From: JBDTMT01 sp033764095
GTDB taxonomy: Bacteria; Desulfobacterota; Binatia; HRBIN30; CADEER01
NCBI GenBank assembly: GCA_033764095.1
Contig: JANRJF010000332.1
Span: forward strand, 1 to 20,901
Direction of reading: 5' to 3'
DNA length: 20,901 nt
Shown here: positions 8,059 to 14,889 of the stretch, piece by piece
Numbering within the stretch: the first letter of the stretch is position 1
Layout of the letters: every line of letters starts with the position of its first letter
Notes under the pieces: generated by a model
The model's database searches: none
What the model was told of the DNA's origin: nothing
Seen by the model: the letters and a program-made list of their open reading frames with translations, nothing else
Translations under genes and position numbers: made by a program

Positions 8059-8147
8059 GCGAAGGCGCGCGGACGCGGAGATGAGATGAGGTCGGGAAAC
8101 AGGACGCCCGATTTCAGCTCCTGATCTCCGCGCCCGCGCGCCTTCGC
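8059..8147. repeat. Long inverted repeat, 24-base arms
   Basis: Left arm 8059-8082 and right arm 8124-8147 are reverse complements except at one position (23 of 24). A smaller inner pair, TCGGG at 8092-8096 and CCCGA at 8107-8111, could extend the structure. It starts nine bases after the stop of the giant gene. It may act as a transcript-end hairpin, but no T-run follows, so a REP-like mobile palindrome is equally possible. Confidence 0.8.
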
Positions 8148-8229
8148 GTTGAAGACCGCGGCGGGACGCGGCGCAGCGGCGACCCAACCACGATCAGGGC
8201 GACGACGACAAACGCCGGCGCAAACAAGG

Positions 8230-8574
8230 GACACGGCGCCGATCTGCTGGCGCTGCGCGCGCGCCCAGTCGAACGCCATGCGCCCGAGCACGAAGCGCAC
8301 GATGCGTTCGAGCAGGGTCCGGTCACGCAGCTGACCGGACGACGCGGGGTTCTCGTTGTGGGGCTCGAACACCATGTTGAGCCCCTTGTTGCCCCGCTGA
8401 ACAGCGCCAATCTCGGAACGGCGACCGGACGGATCGAGCTGCGCAACGTTGGCCCCTCGTCCGTGTAGCACGTGTGGCCCTTGCCGGGATTCTCGGCGAC
8501 GACTCTGCGAAATCGACGACGGCCACGCCCCCTCGCCGGGATGGCGAGGAGGCGTAGCGTCCGTCGCCGTTCAA
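8230..8574 (-). pseudogene. Possible decayed coding sequence, unidentified
   Basis: On the minus strand, one frame between about 8230 and 8390 shows very high G/C at third codon positions and reads as ordinary protein (for example LNMVFEPHNENPASS and LLERIVRFVLGRMAFDW). Upstream, about 8395-8520, another minus frame looks equally coding-like (VVAENPGKGHTCYTDEGP). No single frame covers both, so a frameshifted remnant is the simplest reading. The sequence below 8230 loses the codon bias. I do not recognise the protein, and chance codon bias in this G+C-rich DNA is a real alternative. Confidence 0.3.
8531..8549. other. Small perfect hairpin
   Basis: CCTCGCC and GGCGAGG form a 7-bp stem around the 5-base loop GGGAT, about 30 bases past the stop of the minus-strand secreted-protein gene. 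No T-tract follows, so intrinsic termination is doubtful. Confidence 0.4.
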
Positions 8575-8578
8575 CCGA

Positions 8579-10666
8579 TCAGCGCACGCGCGCGGTTACA
8601 GTCCTCGACTGGTTGGTCGGATCGGGATCCGGCGTCGTGCTCGAGGCGGTCGCTATGCACGTCAGCGTGCCGGCGGCGCGGGGCACGATCCGGAACTCCA
8701 TCTCCGCCGTCTCCCCGCTGTGCAGGAGCGGTTTCGAGCAGGTCAGCGACGGAGTGGCGCCCGCCGCGATCTCGCAACCCTCCGGAGCTTCGACGATGCG
8801 ATAGTCCACTCCGGAGCAGGCGGTCTGGGTCATCACCGAGTGCGCGCTCTCGGGTCCCTTGTTCCGGACTCGCACCCGGACCTCCATCGGGTGCTTCCTC
8901 GACACCATCCGCGGCGCCGCCTTCATTGCCAGCGACAGATCAGCGCCACCCTCGAGACAATCGACGACGCCGTTGCCGTTGGCGTCCGCATCGGCGACAC
9001 CACAGCCGCAGAGGCCAGGAGCGGTCTTGCCCGCGTCGGCCGGGCACTGGTCGTTGCAGTCCGGCGTGCCGTCGGCGTCGGTGTCGACGTCCGAGACGCC
9101 GCAGCCGCACACGCCCGGCACGGTCTTGCCCGCGTCGGCCGGGCACTGGTCGTTGCAGTCCGGCGTGCCGTCGGCGTCGGTGTCGACGTCCGAGACGCCG
9201 CAGCCGCACACGCCCGGCGCGGTCTTGCCCGCGTCGGCCGGGCACTGGTCGTTGCAGTCCGGCGTGCCGTCGGCGTCGGTGTCGACGTCCGAGAGGCCGC
9301 AGCCGCACACGCCGGGCGCGGTCTTGGCGGGATCGTCCGGACAAGCGTCGGCCGCCGTATCAACGATATGCACCGTGTAAGCCTTGGAGACCTGCACGGC
9401 GTCGGCGTCGGTGGCGGTGATGGTGAATGAGAACTCGCCGACGGCCGTCGGGGTGCCGGACAGGACGCCGGTGGCGGAGTCGATGTTCAGGCCCGGCGGC
9501 AGCGAGCCCGGCCCCACGGTGGTGACGTACGGAGTGTTGCCGCCGACCGCGACTGTCCTGATCGTGAAGGGCTGGTCGAGCTCGCCGTCCTGGATGTGAT
9601 CGATCAAGCCCAGGACCGCCTCGACGTTGAACCCCGCCATCTGGGCGCCGATGTAGTCGCCGAGGACCACGACCGTCGCCGGGTCGCACTCCGGCTTGTA
9701 GCTCGGATCGGTGGGGTCAGCGATCTGCGGGTAGTTGTCGCACTTCGCCTCGTTGGTCTCCGAGTCGAGGGGACCGCTGTACTTGTAGAACTCGTAGCGG
9801 CGGGTGATCACCTCGTCGCCGTTCGGCAGGTCCTCGTTCTCACCCGCCAGCTCGTTGTTGGCGCCGTCGGGGTTTTTGAACTCGGTCTGCATGATGCGCC
9901 ATTCCACCTCGACTTCGTCCGGCTCGCCGTTCGTCCAGTTCTTGTCGTTGGGATCGTCGGGGTCGTCGGACACCAGGTCGCGCAGCTCGACGACCTGGTT
10001 GTTGTGCGATTTCGTCACGATGCATTTCACCCACACGGCGTCGCCGAAGTCGTAGACCGGCGCGGGCGGCGGCGGCGGCGCCTGGATGACCGCCTGCACC
10101 TGCGCGACCGGTTGGTTGGGCGCGACCGCGTAGTAGGTCCACGACGGCGTCGCCACGTTGACCGCGGGACCGCGGATCAGCGTGCCCGGCGACGCCGGGT
10201 CCTCGATCAGCCAGTGGTACCGGACCACGGTCGGGCTGCCATAGTGTCCGACGCCGAAGTGCTCGCACCCGATGTTGACCGACGGATTGGTGCACTGATG
10301 TCCGTCGGTCGCCGCCGGCGGTGCCGCCGGCATGGCGGTGTAGGCGGAGAAGGTGCTGGTCGCGGTGTCGTACTTGGCCGCATGGCGCACGATCACCTTG
10401 GGATGCAGTGGATTGGTATTGTCCTCGCTGATCGTCGGGGCGCCGTAGTGATTGTAGTCGTAGGTATAGGTGAGGTCGGCGCTATGCAGGTCCTCCAATT
10501 CGATCTCGAAGCCGTGGCAGTTGCTCCCGGTGTCGTTGAACACGTCGAAGTTGTTCAGGTCGCCATACGCCGTGCTGGCCCTGGCCGGGCTCGACGCGAA
10601 CGCCGCCAGTGCCGCGACACAGGCCACGGCGCCGACCCTCAGCCGCTCCGTCCATCGTGATTGCAT
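8579..10666 (-). CDS. Secreted protein with Ig-like domain, TSP3 tandem repeats and DUF11-like C-terminus (695 aa)
   Basis: Predicted exported, calcium-binding surface or matrix protein; no catalytic motif seen. Residues 1 to about 30 are a signal peptide (hydrophobic VGAVACVAALAAF, cleavage near ARA). Residues about 30-405 form a region I cannot name, rich in Tyr, Asp and Asn, starting STAYGDLNNFDVFND. A putative Ig (He_PIG-type) domain follows (LPPGLNIDSATGVLSGTP), then four copies of a 33-residue Cys/TSP3 repeat, and a C-terminal DUF11-like beta domain (VRVRNKGPESAHS, ending PDPDPTNQSRTVT). An upstream in-frame start at 10816 would add 50 residues without signal character; GGAGGAGAG before 10666 and the signal peptide decide the start. 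It lies 244 bases downstream of the histidine kinase gene on the same strand and may be in its regulon. Confidence 0.85.
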   Translation of the reverse strand: MQSRWTERLRVGAVACVAALAAFASSPARASTAYGDLNNFDVFNDTGSNCHGFEIELEDLHSADLTYTYDYNHYGAPTISEDNTNPLHPKVIVRHAAKYDTATSTFSAYTAMPAAPPAATDGHQCTNPSVNIGCEHFGVGHYGSPTVVRYHWLIEDPASPGTLIRGPAVNVATPSWTYYAVAPNQPVAQVQAVIQAPPPPPAPVYDFGDAVWVKCIVTKSHNNQVVELRDLVSDDPDDPNDKNWTNGEPDEVEVEWRIMQTEFKNPDGANNELAGENEDLPNGDEVITRRYEFYKYSGPLDSETNEAKCDNYPQIADPTDPSYKPECDPATVVVLGDYIGAQMAGFNVEAVLGLIDHIQDGELDQPFTIRTVAVGGNTPYVTTVGPGSLPPGLNIDSATGVLSGTPTAVGEFSFTITATDADAVQVSKAYTVHIVDTAADACPDDPAKTAPGVCGCGLSDVDTDADGTPDCNDQCPADAGKTAPGVCGCGVSDVDTDADGTPDCNDQCPADAGKTVPGVCGCGVSDVDTDADGTPDCNDQCPADAGKTAPGLCGCGVADADANGNGVVDCLEGGADLSLAMKAAPRMVSRKHPMEVRVRVRNKGPESAHSVMTQTACSGVDYRIVEAPEGCEIAAGATPSLTCSKPLLHSGETAEMEFRIVPRAAGTLTCIATASSTTPDPDPTNQSRTVTARVR
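8955..9349 (-). repeat. 99-bp tandem repeat array (33-residue Cys/TSP3 units)
   Basis: The same landmark (GGTCTTG) recurs at intervals of exactly 99 bases. Four units are present; the middle units are nearly identical in DNA and the outer two have diverged. Each unit encodes a TSP3 loop DVDTDADGTPDC followed by CP...GKTAPGVCGCG, so every unit carries its own cysteine set. Confidence 0.95.
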
Positions 10667-10672
10667 GCTCGT

Positions 10673-10682
10673 CTCTCCTCCG
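10673..10682 (-). promoter_or_regulatory. Ribosome binding site of the 695-aa secreted protein
   Basis: On the minus strand this reads CGGAGGAGAG, six bases before the ATG. It decides the start over the longer in-frame option and matches the sequence before the 2105-residue protein base for base. Confidence 0.7.
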
Positions 10683-10910
10683 TCTGGTCCTGCGCTACTG
10701 GTTGCGACGCGCGGGTTCCGGTTCACGAACGCGAGGTTCGCGTCGGGAAGGAATGTAACGGCAGCCCATGAGAGCGAGATGAGAACGCCGCGCGCGCCGG
10801 TCTTCTGACGGACCACCGGTCCTGTCGGCGCAGGCCTGTGGCCGGCGCTCCCTGGTGTTCCCGGACAGAGGTTTCAGCCTGCGTCCGGCGGCCGTTTCGC
10901 AGGGCTGCTG

Positions 10911-12386
10911 CTAGCCCGGCGAGCCCGCCGGCGGCGCCAGGGGCAGCTCGATCGTGAAGGTGGCGCCGTGGCCGGGAGCGCTCTCGACGTGGATGGCGCC
11001 ATCGTGCGCCTCGACGACGCTGCGCGCGATCGCCAGGCCGAGGCCGAGGCCGCCGCTGTGGCGCGCCCGCGCCGCATCGGTGCGGTAGAAGCGCTCGAAC
11101 ACCTTGGCCTGCTCCTCGGGCGCCAACCCCGCGCCGGCGTCCCGCACAGCGACGGTGCCGCGACCGTCGGCCCGGTTGGCGCGTACCGTCACCGCCGAGC
11201 CGCGCGGTGCATGGCGCAGGGCGTTGTCGACCAGGTTATCGAGCACGGCGCGCAGGCGGTCCGCGTCGCCGTCGACCGGCACCGGCTGCGCCGCGTCGCA
11301 CGCCAGCGTCACCCCCGCCGCCGCCGCCCGCGCGGCGTGGGCGCGCGCCGCCGCCTCGGCGAGCTGCGCCAGGTCGCACGGGCCGCGCTGCAGGAAGATC
11401 TGGCCGGCGTCGGCGCGGCTCAGCGTCAGCAGATGGTCGACCAGCCGGCACAGCCGCTCGATCTCGGCCTGCGCCTCTCCGAGGGTCGCCGCGTACTCGT
11501 CGCCGCTGCGCGGCCGCCGCAACGCGACCTCGACCGTACCGCGCAGGTTCCCGAGCGGCGAGCGCAGCTCGTGCGAGGCGTCGGCGACGAAGCGGCGCTG
11601 CGACTCGATCGCCGCCTGCAGTCTTCCCAGCATCTGGTTGAGGATTGCGGTGACCTCGCGCAGCTCGGCGTCGGGCGACGTCGCCGGGATGCGCGCCGCC
11701 AGGTCGGAGGCGTCGATGGCGCGCGCCGCCTCAGCGATGCGCTCGAGCGGCCGGGTGAGCCGCGGCGCCACCAGGCTGGCGCCCCAGGCCGCGGCGCCGC
11801 TGCCGACCACGAGCACGCCGACCAGCACCCCGAGCAGCGTGTCGAGCGAGTGCTTGATCGGCGCCAGCGGCAGGGCCACCACGGCGACCAGCGGCTCGCC
11901 GGTCGCATCGCGGAGGGGATAGTAGATGCCGCGGTAGGTCTCCTCGCCGCGGTGGAGGCTGCCGAACGACGGCTCGCCGGCCAGGGCGTGCGCCTCCTTG
12001 ACCGGATCGGTGTCGAGCGCCGGGCCGCTGGCGAGGTTGGCCGTCTGCGCCAGCACCGTGCCGGCGCGCTTCACCATGGCGAGCTTCACGTAGCCGTCGG
12101 AGGCGTCGATCTCGATCGGCGCCCAGCCTTCCTCGTGCACGTGCACGCGCCCCCCCGGCGCATCGAGCGACGAGGCCACCTCGGTGCGGGCGATGGCCAG
12201 CAGCGCGTTGTCGAGATTGCGGCGCAGGATGTGGCGCGCGGCGGCGAAGATGGTGACGCCGACGGCGGTGAGCACCGCCAGCGCCAGCAGGAACATTGCC
12301 AGCGTCAGGCGCAGGCGGAAGGTCGGGCCGCGGCGGCCCGGCCGCGCCGCGCCGGCGCCGGCAGGCGGGTCAGGCGTCCCGGCCAT
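10911..12386 (-). CDS. Sensor histidine kinase of an OmpR-type two-component system (491 aa)
   Basis: Membrane-bound sensor kinase that autophosphorylates on His and passes phosphate to the response regulator encoded just before it. TM1 is about 27-50, the periplasmic sensor about 51-182, TM2 about 183-207, HAMP about 208-258. The H-box is FVADASHELRSPLGNL with phospho-acceptor His272. The ATPase domain has the N-box DNLVDNALRHAP, G1 DAGAG (416-420), F-box FERFYRTD and G2 GGLGLGLAIA. All key residues are present. The start at 12386 overlaps the regulator gene by 17 bases, which suggests translational coupling; an earlier in-frame start at 12431 would lie deeper inside the regulator gene. The signal is unknown. 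The arrangement resembles CusS/QseC-like systems only in general layout. Confidence 0.93.
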   Translation of the reverse strand: MAGTPDPPAGAGAARPGRRGPTFRLRLTLAMFLLALAVLTAVGVTIFAAARHILRRNLDNALLAIARTEVASSLDAPGGRVHVHEEGWAPIEIDASDGYVKLAMVKRAGTVLAQTANLASGPALDTDPVKEAHALAGEPSFGSLHRGEETYRGIYYPLRDATGEPLVAVVALPLAPIKHSLDTLLGVLVGVLVVGSGAAAWGASLVAPRLTRPLERIAEAARAIDASDLAARIPATSPDAELREVTAILNQMLGRLQAAIESQRRFVADASHELRSPLGNLRGTVEVALRRPRSGDEYAATLGEAQAEIERLCRLVDHLLTLSRADAGQIFLQRGPCDLAQLAEAAARAHAARAAAAGVTLACDAAQPVPVDGDADRLRAVLDNLVDNALRHAPRGSAVTVRANRADGRGTVAVRDAGAGLAPEEQAKVFERFYRTDAARARHSGGLGLGLAIARSVVEAHDGAIHVESAPGHGATFTIELPLAPPAGSPG

Positions 12387-13068
12387 CGCACGAGCGGGCC
12401 GCCGCGGGCGGCCCGAGCACGTAGCCGCCACCGCGAACGGTGCGGATCAGGTCCGGCGAGCGGCCCAGTTTGTTGCGCAGATAGCGCACGTAGACGTCAA
12501 CGACGTTGGAGTCGGGTACCTCCTCGGTGCCCCACACGTACTCCCAGAGGTCGGCGCGGGTGACGACCTCGCCGGCGCGGCGGGCGAGGTACTCGAGCAG
12601 CTGGAACTCGCGCGTCGTCAGCTCGATCGGCTCGCCGCCGCGGGTGACGCGGCGCTGCGCCGGCTCGATGCGCAGATCGGCGACCTCCAGCACGGGCGAC
12701 TGCGCCCCTCTGTCCCGCCGCAGCAGCGCCTGGATGCGCGCCACCAGCTCGGCGAACGCGAACGGCTTGACCAGATAGTCGTCTCCGCCGAGCCGCAGAC
12801 CGCGCACCCGGTCGGCCACCTCGTCGCGCGCGGTGAGGAAGAGGATCGGAGCGCGCACGCCCTCGCCGCGCCAGCGCTGGCAGAGCGCGAAGCCGTCGCC
12901 GCCCGGCAGCATGACGTCGAGGACGATGAGGTCGTAGCGGTGCGCCGCGACGGCGGCGTCGGCCTGCGCCGCGTCCGTCGCCACGTCGACCGCGAAGCCC
13001 TCCTCGCTCAAGCCGCGGCGCAGGAAGCTCACCGCGGCGGGTTCGTCATCGACCACCAGCAGCTTCAT
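12370..13068 (-). CDS. OmpR/PhoB-family response regulator (232 aa)
   Basis: Cytoplasmic DNA-binding partner of the adjacent kinase. The receiver domain (about 1-115) has the acidic pair DD at 7-8, phospho-acceptor Asp51 in VLDVMLPG, the conserved Thr of LTA (79) and Lys101 in YLVKPF. The C-terminal winged helix (about 130-225) includes LTTREFQLLEYLARRAGEVV and ends in IRTVRGGGYVL, typical of the OmpR/PhoB group. It is the first gene of the kinase operon. No strong Shine-Dalgarno precedes the ATG (GGGCAGAC is the nearest purine-rich stretch), and no clear autoregulatory direct repeat was seen upstream. Targets are unknown; the downstream secreted-protein gene is a candidate. Confidence 0.94.
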   Translation of the reverse strand: MKLLVVDDEPAAVSFLRRGLSEEGFAVDVATDAAQADAAVAAHRYDLIVLDVMLPGGDGFALCQRWRGEGVRAPILFLTARDEVADRVRGLRLGGDDYLVKPFAFAELVARIQALLRRDRGAQSPVLEVADLRIEPAQRRVTRGGEPIELTTREFQLLEYLARRAGEVVTRADLWEYVWGTEEVPDSNVVDVYVRYLRNKLGRSPDLIRTVRGGGYVLGPPAAARSCDGRDA

Positions 13069-13260
13069 CGACGTCTGCCCGGCCGCGCATCGAACGTGAG
13101 AGCGGATGATCGGCCTTCATCGGGCGGTGCCGAGCCCCGTCTCGATCTGCGCCGCGCCGGAGTCGGCGCCGCTTGGACTGCGCGCCGACGCCGCGATCAG
13201 ACGCCCGAGCACCGGGACGTCGTCGAACGACGCCGGACGCGATGCGAAAGGAGCGGCCCG

Positions 13261-13488
13261 CACGCGCTGGAGCTACTCCGACCGTATGGGCGTTTCAACT
13301 TCGGACGCTCTCTCGGCGTGGTGGTGCTCCAACCAGGGGCCGCCGGGTGCTTCTCGACCACGGCCAACCTCGAGTACGGCTATCGCATCGATATCAAGCC
13401 GCATCTGGGAGCCGGGCCGGGCTCGATCGAAGTCGTCGGCATCGATTTGCCGAGCAACTGCGGCACCAACCGGACCTCGACGACGTCG
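13261..13488 (+). pseudogene. Coding-like fragment, unidentified
   Basis: One plus frame reads as protein-like sequence with beta-strand character (YGRFNFGRSLGVVVLQPG, ANLEYGYRIDIKPH, SIEVVGIDLPSNC), with third codon positions mostly G or C. No credible start or Shine-Dalgarno precedes it, and after about 13488 the frame turns into Arg-rich nonsense. It may be a remnant of an exported protein. I do not recognise it, and a chance reading frame cannot be excluded. Confidence 0.3.
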
Positions 13489-13495
13489 GCCAGCG

Positions 13496-13935
13496 TCACG
13501 GATACCCGCGCAGCGTGTCGGCGTCGCAGTCGCCGACGGCGAGCGACTCGCTGCCGGTGAACTTGCCGGCGGCGTCGACGCTCACGGCGCCGTCGACGAA
13601 CCGGGTGCAGATCCGCTGCGAGCCGATGGTGAGCCGCAGGCCGATCGCGCCCTGCGCCCCGTCGAGCGTCACCCCGGTCCGCGACGCACTCAGCTGGACG
13701 ACCGTTCCCTTGTCGGTGGTGCGGACGACGGCGCGCGTGAGGGTCGGTCGCGAGCTTCGCCTGCTTGCGGTTGACGAACTTGTAGCTGGTGCCCTTGCGA
13801 TTGACGCTCCATCCCGCCTTCGGCAGGTCGAAGTACGCCGCTTGGGCGCGCCGGCACCGGCCAGGCGTATCCGTTCACGCTACCCGGCTTCGGCCCTTCG
13901 CGAAGCAGGTCACCGAGCTCTAGACGTTCGACCGC
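13496..13935 (-). pseudogene. Frameshifted remnant of a secreted-protein C-terminus
   Basis: Three minus-strand frames each carry a convincing piece that continues into the next. The 5' part reads EGPKPGSVNGYAWPVP (about 13850-13900); the middle reads AAYFDLPKAGWSVNRKGT then SYKFVNRKQAKLATD (about 13743-13841); the last reads LTRAVVRTTDKGTVVQL through FVDGAVSVDAAGKFTG and ends at a stop at 13496. At least two indels are needed, near 13843 and near 13742. The style (beta-rich, single Cys residues, DAAGKF before the end) resembles C-terminal domains I recall from Binatota secreted proteins. No start or signal peptide remains, so the gene is probably 5' truncated. Sequencing errors could mimic the shifts. 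Confidence 0.6.
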
Positions 13936-14026
13936 CGAACAGCGCCAGGACGATCAGCAACTCGCGTAGTGTCAGGCCGGCGGTCGACCCGCTGTTCAAG
14001 CCGGTGTGGCCGGCTACTCTGCAGTG

Positions 14027-14584
14027 ATGCACAAGACATTCCCCGTATTGGGAGTGGCGCTGGGCGCGCTCGGCCTGCTTGGCGGCTGCAGCCCCTCCGC
14101 CCCACTGCCGACCGTCGCGCACGTCGACCTCGAGCGCTTCATGGGCGACTGGTACGTGATCGGTAACATTCCGACGTTCATCGAACGCGGCGCGCACAAC
14201 GCCGTCGAGTCCTACGCCCTGAACCCAGACGGCACGATCGCGACGACGTTCCGCTTCCGCGCCGGCGGCTTCGACGGCCCGCTGAAGCAGTATCACCCGA
14301 CCGGGTACGTGCAGGACGACGGATCAAATGCCATCTGGGGCATGCAGTTCGTCTGGCCGATCAAGGCCGAGTACCTGATCGTCTTCCTCGACGCCGACTA
14401 CACGCAGACGGTCGTGGCGCGAAACCAGCGCGACTACGTCTGGATCATGGCGCGCACGCCGACGATGCCGGCGGCCGACTACCGACGCCTGGTCGAGCAG
14501 CTCGGCGCCTGGGGCTACGACACCAGCGCCATCCAGCGCGTGCCGCAGCGCTGGAACACGACGCCCACGCCCGGCGCGCGGTGA
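14027..14584 (+). CDS. blc: Bacterial lipocalin (Blc-like) outer-membrane lipoprotein (185 aa)
   Basis: Lipocalins are eight-stranded beta barrels that bind small hydrophobic ligands; bacterial Blc is an outer-membrane lipoprotein linked to envelope stress and lysophospholipid binding (family knowledge). The lipoprotein signal is HKTFPVLGVALGALGLLGGC, with Cys21 as the lipidation site. The lipocalin signature is FMGDWYVIGNIPTFIERG (G.W motif) and the C-terminal part has DYVWIMARTPTMP, matching the Blc segment before the last helix. The ATG at 14027 gives a proper signal; an in-frame GTG at 14006 adds seven residues with no benefit. No strong Shine-Dalgarno is visible. The length is usual for the family. 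It converges on the acyltransferase gene downstream, and a 59-base piece of a second copy follows it. Confidence 0.92.
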   Translation: MHKTFPVLGVALGALGLLGGCSPSAPLPTVAHVDLERFMGDWYVIGNIPTFIERGAHNAVESYALNPDGTIATTFRFRAGGFDGPLKQYHPTGYVQDDGSNAIWGMQFVWPIKAEYLIVFLDADYTQTVVARNQRDYVWIMARTPTMPAADYRRLVEQLGAWGYDTSAIQRVPQRWNTTPTPGAR

Positions 14585-14735
14585 GACGCGTCGTGTCGCT
14601 GACGGCGAGCTCGGCGAGGCGCGATGTCTAGCGCGACGGCCAGCCCGACGAGCGCGCCGGCGGGCCCTCTCCTGTTGCGGCGCCGCCCCCCCGCGTCCGA
14701 CCCGATGCCGAGCGCGATCCTAAAGTACGCACCGC

Positions 14736-14794
14736 GCGCCGGCGGCGTCGACGGCCAGCTGAAGCAGTATCACCCGGCCGGGTACGTGGACGAC
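14736..14794 (+). pseudogene. Remnant of a second lipocalin gene copy
   Basis: These 59 bases match 14259-14320 inside the intact lipocalin gene with three substitutions and one 3-base deletion. They still translate as AGGVDGQLKQYHPAGYVDD, against AGGFDGPLKQYHPTGYVQDD in the intact protein. Similarity fades on both sides, so only this piece of the duplicate is recognisable. Confidence 0.85.
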
Positions 14795-14872
14795 GCCGTC
14801 TCCCATCGTTCCTCCATCCGGACTCGGGCGCTGTACCCTGTCCAGCCCTGGAGGAACCACCTCAGCGCAGCG

Positions 14873-14889
14873 CCGCCGACCAACGGCGG
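14873..14889. terminator. Possible bidirectional terminator hairpin
   Basis: CCGCCG and CGGCGG form a perfect 6-bp stem with loop ACCAA, touching the stop codon of the minus-strand acyltransferase and lying between convergent genes. No T-run follows in either direction, so classic intrinsic termination is uncertain. Confidence 0.3.

Larger units (their letters stand above)
8051..8578. other. Intergenic region between convergent secreted-protein genes
   Basis: The 528 bases hold a long inverted repeat just after the giant gene, a possible decayed coding stretch on the minus strand (8230-8574) and a small hairpin at 8531-8549. I see no intact gene and no T-rich terminator tail for either flanking gene. 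Confidence 0.7.
13069..14026. other. Gene-poor region with decayed coding sequence
   Basis: These 958 bases between the response regulator and the lipocalin contain no intact gene that I can support. About 13496-13935 on the minus strand is a frameshifted gene remnant, and about 13261-13488 on the plus strand is a coding-like scrap that converges with it. The region must also hold promoters for the two-component operon and the lipocalin, but no clear -35/-10 pair stands out. Confidence 0.65.
14585..14889. other. Intergenic region between convergent lipocalin and acyltransferase genes
   Basis: These 305 bases contain a short remnant of a second lipocalin copy (14736-14794) and a G+C-rich hairpin at the downstream edge. 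An open frame on the plus strand (14624-14896) includes the remnant but otherwise has no protein-like character, so I do not call it a gene. Confidence 0.7.

Noticed and set aside
8037..8471. A continuous 144-codon minus-strand gene
   Set aside because: The frame runs through the inverted repeat and overlaps the end of the giant gene. Only its middle part has coding character, so it is listed as a possible remnant rather than an intact gene.
8955..9349. CRISPR-like array suggested by the regular 99-base repeats
   Set aside because: The units are contiguous, code in one frame for TSP3/Cys repeats, and have no unique spacers.
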